DNA of 37,505 nt from Sulfopaludibacter sp035606355 (GTDB taxonomy: Bacteria > Acidobacteriota > Terriglobia > Bryobacterales > Bryobacteraceae). Positions 1 through 9,400 of this stretch are shown here, piece by piece. Where the stretch lies: contig DATNFO010000013.1 in assembly GCA_035606355.1 (NCBI GenBank), forward strand, positions 1-37,505, given 5' to 3'. Position 1 is the first letter of the stretch. Each line of letters begins with the position of its first letter. The position numbers and the translations under genes were made by a program. The notes beneath the pieces were generated by a model that saw nothing but the letters and a program-made list of their open reading frames with translations, was not told the origin of the DNA and did not search any database.

Positions 1-42
1 GATCTTCTCAAGATGGAAGAGCCTGAAATGGCGGCAGCATAA
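1..42 (+). CDS. possible 3' tail of an unseen upstream gene
   Basis: The first reading frame from base 1 is open for 13 codons, reads ...LLKMEEPEMAAA, and stops with TAA at 40-42. It lies just before the first leader repeat, as the end of a preceding small gene would. Thirteen codons cannot show coding by themselves, so this is only a position-based guess. No function can be given. Confidence 0.22.
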   Translation, partial: DLLKMEEPEMAAA

Positions 43-56
43 TCAGTTCCACCTTG

Positions 57-150
57 GCGGATTGCTGGCAACCCTGGATCGTCCAGATTCGTCAGCGCCG
101 TTGAACTTCAACCCATCGCTCATCTCGGCCAATTGGCGGAAGAGCGGTCA
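57..150 (+). repeat. leader repeat, copy A
   Basis: This ~94-bp segment is repeated in diverged form at 429-520. It includes a 22-bp exact match (83-104 against 453-474). Its last third can fold around CGGCC-AATT-GGCGG (about 126-139). It ends about 30 bp upstream of a small ORF, just as copy B ends about 40 bp upstream of the next. It is probably a promoter or leader module of the mobile element; that role is inferred. Confidence 0.6.
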
Positions 151-182
151 AACCCCTGGATAGCGGGACAGGAAACACTCTC

Positions 183-425
183 ATGTTGAAAAAAAGATTC
201 GCAATTCTGCGCCGTGATCTCTCAGCATACCCGGTCACCGAACTACGTGGAATAGCCCACTTCGTCCAAACTCTCGATGGGCTTTTTGACCAAGCCAACA
301 TCACATCGGGCATGGAAATTCTGGAAGATTTGGAGGGCGCTGTCGGCAACGAACTTGCTGAAATCGGCGGCATCCTCCATCTGGTTCAGCGACGAGTCGC
401 CAGCGAATTGGCAACTCGAAAGTAG
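183..425 (+). CDS. small hypothetical protein of the mobile element
   Basis: 80-residue ORF starting MLKKRFAILRRDL. An AGGAAA ribosome-binding site lies 7 bp before the ATG. I do not recognise a family. The sequence has a basic N-terminus, then alternating acidic and hydrophobic stretches (EILEDLEGAVG, ELAEIGGILHLVQ) suggesting helices; no signal peptide, membrane segment or metal-binding motif is visible. It sits directly downstream of leader copy A and upstream of copy B, in AT-richer DNA than the rest of the window, so it is probably an accessory gene of the element whose recombinase follows. Coding status rests on the ribosome-binding site and context only. Confidence 0.5.
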   Translation: MLKKRFAILRRDLSAYPVTELRGIAHFVQTLDGLFDQANITSGMEILEDLEGAVGNELAEIGGILHLVQRRVASELATRK

Positions 426-428
426 AAT

Positions 429-520
429 GCGGATAGCTGGCGGCTGGTGCGACCAGATTCGTCAGCGCCGTTGACATCAACCGTACGCTCAACCCGGCCA
501 ATCGCCGGGATGAGCGATCA
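429..520 (+). repeat. leader repeat, copy B
   Basis: Second copy of the ~93-bp leader, ending about 40 bp before the DUF2958 gene. It shares 22 exact bases with copy A (453-474). It also keeps a potential hairpin at about 488-514: CTCA, one mismatch, CCCGGC, a 5-nt loop, GCCGGG, one mismatch, TGAG. The sequence around the stem differs from copy A while pairing is roughly retained, suggesting the fold may matter. Confidence 0.6.
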
Positions 521-558
521 TTCCGTGGGATTCCCCTACGGCGCACAAGAGGAAGAAT

Positions 559-936
559 ATGGTGACACAACATCTACAAGAAATACACGATCAATGGCTG
601 GCTGATGTGATGAGCCTAGAGCCGAATGGCAGCTTCGATTATCTGCTGCAAGACCTGCCGAAAGTAGCGGAAATTGGTGAAGATCCAACTGTCCGCTTCA
701 AATTGTTCATGCCGGGAACGGGGTTGAGATGGTACGTCCTGGCTGGACACGAGACCTGTGGTGATTGGATTCTGCATTGCTACGCCACTGGTCCTGATCA
801 CGAATACGATGAGTTTGGCGATGTGCTGCTCAGTGATCTATTGCGGCAGGTGGGTCCGTTAGGGGCGTCCGTCGAGCGTGACCGCTATTTCACTCCCGTT
901 CCCGTCAGCCAGATTGTCAACGGTCAGAAGTATTGA
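559..936 (+). CDS. DUF2958-like accessory protein
   Basis: 125 residues. The C-terminal part (about 98-119) reads VGPLGASVERDRYFTPVPVSQI. This matches the closing signature of DUF2958 proteins (RGPLGLPIERDLYF.P.PLSE.), and the middle (WYVLAG, then ILHCYATGPDHEYDEFGDVLLSDLL) fits the same family, where a WYATE-like segment is followed by an acidic stretch and a short helix. DUF2958 proteins are small, of unknown function, and typical of plasmids and integrative elements, often near antirestriction genes. A purine-rich ribosome-binding site (AGAGGAAGA) precedes the ATG. It is an accessory gene of the element that ends at 3074. Family assignment is from memory of the motif, not a search. Confidence 0.65.
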   Translation: MVTQHLQEIHDQWLADVMSLEPNGSFDYLLQDLPKVAEIGEDPTVRFKLFMPGTGLRWYVLAGHETCGDWILHCYATGPDHEYDEFGDVLLSDLLRQVGPLGASVERDRYFTPVPVSQIVNGQKY

Positions 937-1017
937 AGCCGCTTTGGACCAAACCCGGCGACAGCGCCTCGGCCACGATTCGGCGCTGAAAGATTTTCAG
1001 TGAAAGGAGACCTCAGA

Positions 1018-1151
1018 ATGTTTCGTGATTCAACGTGATGCTCTTTCGCCGGAATCGGGCACTTCCCGGTGACGGCAGGGCAACGGAAGATCGCATTCCG
1101 TGGCCCGGAGCAACTTCGAGCCTGATGAGGGGCGACCAGTTGACTTTTTGA
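1018..1151 (+). other. mini-ORFs (6 and 37 codons) behind a strong ribosome-binding site
   Basis: A near-consensus Shine-Dalgarno (AAAGGAGA, about 1002-1009) precedes ATG 1018. That ATG opens an ORF of only six codons, MFRDST, stopping at 1036-1038. The stop overlaps the next ATG in the arrangement TGATG. The second frame (1038-1151, 37 codons, MLFRRNRALPGDG...) ends 18 bp before the ATG of the small gene upstream of the recombinase. The layout resembles a leader peptide with reinitiation, or decay of an older gene. No function is assigned. Confidence 0.3.
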
Positions 1152-1169
1152 AAGTTGGTTCCAAATGTA

Positions 1170-1391
1170 ATGTTGACGAATGGTGAAGTTGAAAACGGCG
1201 GGAGAGTTCCCGACGCAATGGTCAAGGTGGCGAGTGAAGTTGCGAGGCCGTTCAAGAAGCGGAAGATCGATCCGGCTTTGAAGGCGTGGATTGATAATGT
1301 GATTGTCCCGGCGCTGGTACGGCTGTACCTAGCGGAATGTGGTTCCAGCCCGGATAATGGAAGAATCTCCATTTTGGAGCGTGTCCAATGA
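1170..1391 (+). CDS. small protein coupled to the recombinase
   Basis: 73 residues from ATG 1170; a TTG at 1155 in frame would add five. It ends with TGA overlapping the recombinase ATG (ATGA, 1388-1391), so the two are translationally coupled. A basic patch (RPFKKRKIDPALK) precedes an amphipathic stretch (WIDNVIVPALVRLYLAE). My recollection is that similar short proteins precede serine recombinases in other acidobacterial elements. No catalytic motif is visible. It may be a recombinase accessory protein such as a directionality factor, but only the coupling supports that; the family is unknown to me. Confidence 0.6.
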   Translation: MLTNGEVENGGRVPDAMVKVASEVARPFKKRKIDPALKAWIDNVIVPALVRLYLAECGSSPDNGRISILERVQ

Positions 1392-3073
1392 GCCGATGCG
1401 GTATTTACGCACGATATTCCAGCGACCGGCAAAGCCCTGCGTCTATCGAAGATCAAGTGCGGCGGTGCAAGGAATACGCTGACAGGGAACGATGGGAAGT
1501 GCTCTCCGAACACATCTACAAAGATGAAGAGCTTTCCGGCGTTGGTTCGGATCGGCCTGGATGGACAAAACTGCGTTCCGCCATGAAGCGGAATCCCCGC
1601 CCATTCGATGTCTTGTTAGTAGACGATACCAGCCGCCTTAATCGAAACCTTGGCGACAACTCAAAATTTCTGGATGAACTGAACTACCTTGGAGTTCGGG
1701 TCATTGCGGTCTCGCAAGGCATTGACAGCCAAAACAAGCAGTCGAAGCTGGTCATGACATTTCACGGCCTCGCTGACGAAATGTACATTGACGAGTTGGC
1801 CGATAAGACCCATCGTGGACTGGAAGGGCGTGCGTTGAAGGGTCTGAGCACAGGTGGGCGAACTTACGGATACGACTCCGTTCCCGTTCCTAGCGAAGTC
1901 GGCGCTGACGGAGTTGCCGCCCGCCGCCGACAGATCAACAAGGCTGAAGCCGCTGTAGTCCTGCGGATTTTTGAAATGTACGCTGATGGTGGTTCGCTGA
2001 AGGGCATTGCAAAAACCCTGAACGCAGAGCATCTTCCGCCGCCCCGCAAGCGTCGTGGGCGGCAATTTGCTACGTGGTGCCCAAGCGCCATCCGGGAGAT
2101 GTTGAGACGGGAATTGTACATCGGGCGCATTGTTTGGAATCGCCGCCGCTACATGAAGAGACCCGACACGAACAAGCGTGTGAGCCGCAAGCGTCCTGAG
2201 ACTGAGTGGACACCGCCCATCGAAGCGCCAGAACTTCGCATCATCCCACAAGACCTTTGGGAGCGAGTTCAGAATCGCATCGCCTTCGTTGCTAAAAAGT
2301 ACAACTTCGGCAACTGCCCCGGTCTCGCACATCGAGCTTCAACAAGCCCGAATTTGCTGACTGGCCTCATGAAGTGTGGCGTGTGCGGAGCCAACCTCAT
2401 CATCGTGACCGGACGTGGCAAGAACGGCCACCACCGCTACGGTTGCCCGCAGCACTTCAACCGTGGGGCGTGCACTAATGGGCTAAAGGAACGTGCCGAT
2501 GTCCTGGAGAAGCAACTTCTCTCCGAACTCCAAAACGCCGTATTGCGGCCTGATGCCATAGAATACGTCGTGCAGGAATTCGAGCGGAATTTGCAGTCCT
2601 CATTGGCTGGTCTCGACAACAAGATCGGGCGTATGCGCCAGCGTGCCGAAGAATTGAAGCACGAGATCGCAAGCGCCGTTAGGAATTTGATCGCTTGCAA
2701 CAACAATCCGACTCTCGTTCAGGCAATCAACACCCGCCAACAGGAGCTTGACGAAATCACCCGCCAGCTTCTCAGCACGGAACCGGATTCAGTTTCGGCA
2801 GAGATCGGGCGCATTCGCCAGTTCGCTACCGGGCGGCTAGGCGACATCCGGCAAATCCTAAAGGTGGACGTTCAGAAGGCAAAGGCCGAACTGCAAAAGC
2901 ACATCAGCGAGATTCGCATGGTGCCGCAAGTAGAAGGGTCCAAAGGCCATTACGTCGCAGAAGGGGAATGGAATCTTTTAGGTGGGTACGGTGAAGATGC
3001 TGGAAACCCAGCAACCAAGCGCATTCGGATGGTTGCGGGGGAAGGATTTGAACCTTCGACCTTTGGGTTATGA
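1388..3073 (+). CDS. large serine recombinase (integrase)
   Basis: 561 residues. The resolvase-type catalytic domain covers about 3-150 and opens with YARYSSDRQ, in which Ser11 is the expected nucleophile. SRLNRN and the LADEMYIDELADKTHRGLEGRA helix fit the linker helix. The Recombinase domain spans about 186-300. A zinc ribbon follows at about 323-372 (CGVCGANL, later YGCPQHFNRGACTN), then a coiled coil (about 385-480). It should catalyse integration and excision through a serine-DNA intermediate. Codons 548-561 (MVAGEGFEPSTFGL) and the stop are made of tRNA-fMet sequence, so the attachment core overlaps the gene's end, an arrangement known in integrases. The region is visibly less GC-rich than its right-hand neighbours, fitting transferred DNA. 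The gene appears intact. Confidence 0.93.
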   Translation: MSRCGIYARYSSDRQSPASIEDQVRRCKEYADRERWEVLSEHIYKDEELSGVGSDRPGWTKLRSAMKRNPRPFDVLLVDDTSRLNRNLGDNSKFLDELNYLGVRVIAVSQGIDSQNKQSKLVMTFHGLADEMYIDELADKTHRGLEGRALKGLSTGGRTYGYDSVPVPSEVGADGVAARRRQINKAEAAVVLRIFEMYADGGSLKGIAKTLNAEHLPPPRKRRGRQFATWCPSAIREMLRRELYIGRIVWNRRRYMKRPDTNKRVSRKRPETEWTPPIEAPELRIIPQDLWERVQNRIAFVAKKYNFGNCPGLAHRASTSPNLLTGLMKCGVCGANLIIVTGRGKNGHHRYGCPQHFNRGACTNGLKERADVLEKQLLSELQNAVLRPDAIEYVVQEFERNLQSSLAGLDNKIGRMRQRAEELKHEIASAVRNLIACNNNPTLVQAINTRQQELDEITRQLLSTEPDSVSAEIGRIRQFATGRLGDIRQILKVDVQKAKAELQKHISEIRMVPQVEGSKGHYVAEGEWNLLGGYGEDAGNPATKRIRMVAGEGFEPSTFGL

Positions 3074-3074
3074 G
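3030..3074 (+). repeat. attachment-core direct repeat (distal copy, partial tRNA-fMet)
   Basis: These 45 bp are identical to 16883-16927, the 3' half (CCA through anticodon) of the tRNA-fMet gene, in the same orientation. The identity stops at 3075, where the rest of the tRNA is absent. The copy forms the end of the recombinase reading frame. It is the classic footprint of integration into a tRNA 3' end. The exact crossover point inside the 45 bp cannot be told. Confidence 0.85.
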
Positions 3075-3416
3075 GGCGCCTGCCGAAACGCCTGACGCTG
3101 TCGCCAGCAAGCTGGCGATTCGACCTATGTTATCGAAAGTCAACAGGATGCGGCTGCAATGCGGAGTTTCTGCCGCGCAGTGACTTCTCATGAACTGCCC
3201 TGATATCGAGGACCTTCGATCATGCCAATGTGGAAGTCGATGTGGAAGGCCCCGGACGCTGAGACTGCCTGACGTGCTGTTGACCGAAACGCGCACTGGA
3301 ATGAGTATCGGTCGCACGGCGGCAAAAAGCAAGCGGCCATACGCGCGTTGATGATTCGACGGCAGCGGTATCCTTTGGCCCTTCTAAAATAACGTGCCCT
3401 GCGGCTGTATTGACTT
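3075..3416. other. non-coding stretch inside the att-bracketed segment
   Basis: 342 bp between the distal attachment core and the stop codon of the first giant gene. I see no convincing gene: the longest frames are interrupted or run antisense through the repeat. A short frame around 3307-3360 (SHGGKKQAAIRALM) could be a decayed integrase or transposase scrap, but I cannot assign it. No strong hairpin with a T-run is seen downstream of the giant genes on the minus strand. Confidence 0.4.
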
Positions 3417-6400
3417 CTACTTCACGGTCACGGCAATTCTGGACTCCGGTAGAGTGAAATCGTAGGTGGCCCCTGAGAGGGTGACTGTTGCCTGGCCGGG
3501 GGCGAATCCTTTCACGCTGACGGTAACCTGCCGATCGCCGGGGTTGAGGAACGTCTGCGAATTGACGACGGCCAGCACCGCGGGATTCGACGACGTCACA
3601 GTGATCGGAATCGGTGCGACTCCGCCTCCTATCATCAGCGGGCCGAGGGCGGAGGTCGCGGGGGGCGACAGCGCGGGGACGACCGTCAGACTGCCCGTCG
3701 ACCCTGCGTTCACCGCAACGGATTGCGATTGGGCGGCTTCCTTAAAGACGAACGCGGTCTGCGTGACGTTGGCTTGCGCGTTCCAGTTGTAATTGCCGGC
3801 GTAGAGATAGACACTCGCGGCGCCGATCGCGTTCCCTGCGATGTAGAACGGCGTCGAGGTGCGTTGACCGGCGGGTATGGTGACTGTCACGGTGTTGAAC
3901 ATGGGGCCGGTCGGACTGGTGGAAGTTAGGAGCGGGTAAAAGGCGTTCACCGCCACGGTTAGATCGGACACCGGGAGGGGCGCCGAGGCGCCGAGTTTCG
4001 CCTGTATCGGCCCTTCGAGGTCGCGACCGATCGTGAAGAAAGGAATCGAAAGATTCGGCTCGGTCACGTTGACGACCACTGCTCCGCCGGACGCCGGCGT
4101 GCCTCCGTTCGCAAGCGGACCCAACGTGAGCACGGCAGTACCCGCCGATAGGGGCTGAACCGAAGCGGTGAAGGTCACGGGCTTGGCCGGGTCAGGCTGC
4201 AGGAAGGCAATTGCCGGAGTGCTCACCGCAAGCACGGCGGGGTTCGACGACGTCAGCGTCACTGACAGGTTCGCACCGGGGCGCGGCAGTTGAGTGCCGC
4301 GCGGCTGAAGCGTGGCGGGGTCGAGCGGCGACAGGTTCACCGTCAACGGCTGCACCGGCGTGTTGGTTTGCATGCTCAACTGAGTGTTCGTCGAGTTGAC
4401 GTTGCTGAATACGGCGGCTGACGAAGTGTGCGTCACCGTGAGGCTCGCCGATACGTAACTTGGAGCGGAGACCGTCACGGTGGAAGTGCCGCTATCGGCG
4501 AGCCCTTGCAAGTAGACTCCGGCAAAGCCGCTGGCGGCGGGCGTCACCGTGATACTGCCCTGCCCCGGCGCCACGCCATCGGTTGAAAGCAGTAAGTGCG
4601 ATGGGTCGGAGGACGTAACGGTGATAGCGTTCGGCGGGAAGCCTTGCGATGAGATGGTGAGCGAAGTCTGAAGATCGCGTCCGACCAGCGCGCTGCTGAC
4701 GCCCGCGAATCCAAGCTGCGCGCCGGCTACCGTCAGCGCTATCTGCCCAGTACTTGCGGGCGAGGAGTAGCCGGAGGGCACGCCGAGAGTGAGCGTGGCG
4801 GCACCGGTCTGGACAGCGTGAAATTTCGCCGCGACTTGCGAGCTTCCGCCGCTGAAGACAAGCTGTGGGGTGTCTACGCCGATGGTGCCGGCGTCGGAAG
4901 AAGTGACGGAAACCGGGATCGACGCACCCGGCCGAATGACCGGTTGGTACAAGCCATACCCGACGGGGGGATTGCGCGGAATCACGATCACGGGGACCAC
5001 ATTGGCGGTTTGCGCTCCGCTCTGCAGCAGCACCTGGGTAGATCCGAAGTAGTTGAACGCGAACGACAGGTCTGCAAGCGCGATGTTGAGGGTCCCGGGG
5101 GCGTACCCGCTCGCAGCGACCGAGATCGGAACGACGCCGTTATTGTCCAACGCGTGAATATAGAACGGCCCCGCGCCATTGTGTCCGGCGATCATGATCT
5201 GAGTGATTGCCGCGGATGGCGGGGTGGCGGCATCAGGGCTGAGGAGGACGCGCGACGGATCGGAACTGGTGAGCGTGACGGCAACGTTCGCGCGAGGCGC
5301 GGCGACGTTGTTCGGAAGGGAGATGGAGGTGGACAGCGCCGTGTCTTTGCCCAGCAGGACGTTGTAGGTGAGGAACGTGGGGCCAGTGACATTGACGGAT
5401 AGACTGGACAAGCCGGGCGCCGCTGTGAATCCAGCCGGCGTGACGACCGAGACGGTGGTCTGGCCTTCCGTCTGGGGAGTGAATGCGACTGTGGGCTGCT
5501 GCGCGTATTGGCCGGCGGACAGGGTGATGGGGCTGCCGGAAATCGCGCCGACAGAGGGATTCGAACTCACGATATCGAACTGCACCGGTCCGAGACCGGC
5601 GCGCAGCGCGAGACCAGTGGGTTGCGGTGTCGAGCCGCTGAGGATCAGAATTTGCGGCGTGATGGTGGTAGGCGGCGATTGCGTCGTAGTGGTGAATTGG
5701 CCAGTCTGCTGCGGCACGGGGACGGAATCGCCGCTGGCGTTCAGACCGATGGCGGTCGGCGCCATAGCGACTGTAAGAGTTCCGGGATTAAACGTCGGCA
5801 TGGACGCCGTGATGGTGGCGGCGCCCTGATCGTCCAACGCCTGCACGGTCAACCTTGAAATCCCGGCTTGGTTCACGGTGACCGAAGCGGCTCCCGGCTG
5901 CGACGGGTCGGCGGATATGAGCAGCTTACCGGGGTCGCTGCTGGTGACGGTCAGAGGGAGGTCGGGACTGCCAAAGCCGCCGAACTGGATCGGCGCCTGG
6001 AGGTTTTTGCCGATCGTGATGGTGTTCATGACGATGGTGGGCGTCTTGATGACGACGGCGAGATTCTGACGAAGGGCCGGCAGGCTGAAACCGGCCGGCT
6101 GGACGAGCGTGAGAGTCGCGGTACCGGCGGCGACGCTCTTGATCTGCAGACTGAATCCGTTCGGCACGGTGTAGGAAGGTGTAGAGAGGGAGACGATGTC
6201 GGGATTTGCGTTCGTGATACCCACGCTCGCGGTAAGCCCCGGACGCAGCGTTTGCGCCGCTACGGGCAGCATCGTTGCCGGATCGAGCGCGTACGAGGTG
6301 ATCGACGGCAGGTTGAAGCTGCTGTAGAGCGTCGCTGTGGTCGAATCGGCAGCCCAGAGAAAGCCCGAGGGATCCAGCGTGACTGTGGCGGTTACGGTGA

Positions 6401-9400
6401 CGCCGCCGGAGACGGTGGCGGTGATCCGCGCCTGTCCAGCGGGCGCGAGACCGTAAACATAAAACTGCGCGGTGGTGGCGCCGGCGGCGAGTGAAAGATC
6501 GATCTGCGCCGCTCCGGCGGTTTGATTAATAGTGGGCGATAGAAGGACCAGACCGGGGTTGCTGCTGGCCAGGTGAACGGCGGTTTGCGACGTAGCCGCT
6601 ACGGGGAGCGTGAGGGTCATCAGGGCGGTTAGATTGTTGCCGACTTCAATGTCCGCCATGATGGCGGGCTTGGTTTTCACCAGAACGGCCGGCGTGCGGT
6701 TGCTCGCGCTCTCTGCGAAGCCGGGCGGGGTGCGAACGGAGAGGACGCTGGAGCCCGCCGACTCACCCTTGATCGAGAACGAGGCGCTGCCGTTGGCCGC
6801 CACCACGGTGGGAGTGGCGATGCTGACCGCCTGTGGATTGGAAGAGGTCAGAGTGAGGCTGAGCGTGCCGCCCGGATTCGGCACAAAGCAGCAGACAGCA
6901 GACACATCAGAGGTTCCGACGCCTGCGGTGAGAGCGATGCTTTGACCGAGCGCCAAGGTAATCGGCTGCGGCAACGACGCGGCGTAGGGGAACGTGAGCG
7001 CTGGAGCGACGATATGGATGTTTACATTTACCGGAGCTTCACCCGGCGCGGCGACCGTCACCGGCACGTCGCCGCTGGAAGCGATGGCCTGCACGTAGAA
7101 GTTCTGCACGAAACTGCCTGAGGCGTTGTAGGAGATGCTTGCCGCGCCAGCCTGGCTGGTGGTTGTTGAGAGAAGGACGCTGGATGGGTCCTGGGTGGTA
7201 ATGGTGACGGTCTGTTTGGGGTCAAGCGGAAGATACGAGAGTTGGATGGCGCGTTGGAACCCCGCGGGCACGGAGTACGTGGGGTTCAAGCCGGAGAGCG
7301 AGCTGACGATCACGTCGAGTGGATTATACGGGAAGGCCAGAGTGTCTGAAGAGAACGTGACGAAGGTCTCGCCTGCGGCAGCGGGCGTGAAGTTCGTACG
7401 AACGGCGCTGACGCTGGAATCGGCCGAGGAAGCGAACGTCGCGGTGTTTGAATCGAAGCTGCCGACTGACGGGTTGGAAGTCGCGATCTGGAACATGAGG
7501 GGGCCGACTCCGGGCCGGAGACTCTGCGCGTAATATGGCCCACCGTTCGGGGGGAAAACCGCCAGTTGAAAGGCAAACGAAGTCGCACCTGAGAGCGCAA
7601 GGGTCAGCGGTGCAGGCGAATTCGCGCTGGAGGTTACCGTCCTGCCGGAATAGGAGACGGAGACGGCCGCCGGGTAGCACTGGGCCGGCACGATCTGCGT
7701 GGCGTAGCCGGGCGCGGAAATCGTGATGGTGGCGCCGCCGTGGTCCGCAAGGCAATCGAGGTAGTAGATGAATCCGTTTGGGTACGTTCCGGAGAGTTGA
7801 ATTGAGGACTGCCCCGAATCGGTGGGATTGGCGGCGATTTGGACGATGGATGGGTCGCTGCTGGTGAGAGTGATAGAAACAGGGCTGGCGGCGGCCTCTC
7901 CGATGTATGCAGATCCGTAGGTGCGCAGGTCCTTTCCGCCGAAGGCGGGGAGCGCGTTGATCGCTGCCGAACCGAAGCGCGCGATAAACCCATCGCTGGA
8001 ACCCTTCAGGGCGGTTTGCGTCGGGTTTTGTAGCGGCAGGTCGGCGGACGATGTCTGGCCCCACACGGTAATCGCGGAGCCGCCGAACGCTTGCAGTCCG
8101 AGGATTCGATCGCTACCGGAACCGCCAAAGTAAGTGGCGTCCAAAAGGCTGCCGTTGAGATCGTAGTGCGAGACAAAGCCGTCGTCCGCGCCTCCGCCGA
8201 AGTTTGCCTGAAGCGGGTTGACGACTGGAAAATCGGGGGAGGAGGTCCATCCCGCCACGAAGATGCCCGTACCGAAATCCGTCGCGACACTGGACGGCTG
8301 TTCCGCTCCCGAGCCTCCGATGTAAGTGGCAAGGGTGACGGAGGAAAGATCGGTGGCGAAAACCGCCAGGAACCCATCGCTCGCGCCGCCGCCATAGTTC
8401 GGCTGCGCGGCGTTTCTGGTCGGCAGGTCGGTGGATGAGGTGGTTCCAGCGAGCAGTATGGAGGTGACGGTGCGGCAAAGAGCAGTTCCGCGTTCGGCGC
8501 CACTCCCTCCAAACAAGACGCCCGCCGATGCAGGCGCGGAGCGATAGCTCGGAAAGAGCATCAGGAACGCGTCCGAGGGGCCGTTCAGCGGCGACGGGCC
8601 GCCAGGCAGCGAAAAATCCGGTGAGTTGGTTTCGCCGGAAACATAGACGTTGGGGTTCGAGAGGAGGATGGACGACGGGGTGTCGTCACCGGACCCGCCG
8701 AAATATACGGTCGCCGTGATGCGGACTTCTGGAAAGATGTTGAAACCTGCGATGAAGAAGCCGTCGACGCCCGCGGCAGAATCGGAAGGAACGCCTTGGA
8801 AAACAGGGGCGTCGCCCGAGGGCAGGCCTCGACCGGTGGTGACACCCGCCACCGCGAAATTCGTGCCGCTGGCTGACACTGCGGTAATGCGGTCATCGCC
8901 GGAGGTGCCGACGTAGCTGAGGAAAGTATTATTTCTGCTGGAGGTGGGATATATCAGCAGCAAGAAGCCGTCGGTTGCTCCGCCGGAATACTCGGACTGC
9001 CACGCTGTATACGTGAAAGCCCCGTTGGTGGTGGTCGGCAGGTCGGTGGCATTGGTATATCCGCCGATCGCGATGAGTGAAACGTAGCCGGTACCAACGC
9101 CGCTCAGCGCAGCGGACGTGACGATGGCATCGCCGGTGGCGCCATAGATGGTGGTGAAACTACCCTGCTGCACAAAGATGCAGTTCGCCTTGCGGCGGCC
9201 GAACGAAGCGCCGGGAAAATCGAGAGAGGATGTGTTCCCCACGACTACGTCTGCACCGGCGGCGATAACGGAATCGTCTCCGCTGCCGCCTAAGAAGGTG
9301 GAGGCGTCGAGGACAGGATCGATGGCGAGGGGGAGCGCGGGATCGTGTACGCCGACGCTGAACGCTACATCGCGGGCGTCCAGCAGACGGTACGCGGATT

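Noticed and set aside
57..520. CRISPR array
   Set aside because: Only two diverged ~93-bp copies separated by a gene; no regular spacer structure here or elsewhere in the window.
2904..3332. 142-codon minus-strand ORF across the distal attachment core
   Set aside because: It crosses the recombinase end and repeat; includes the familiar artefact of translating tRNA sequence (ALITQRSKVQILPPQ).
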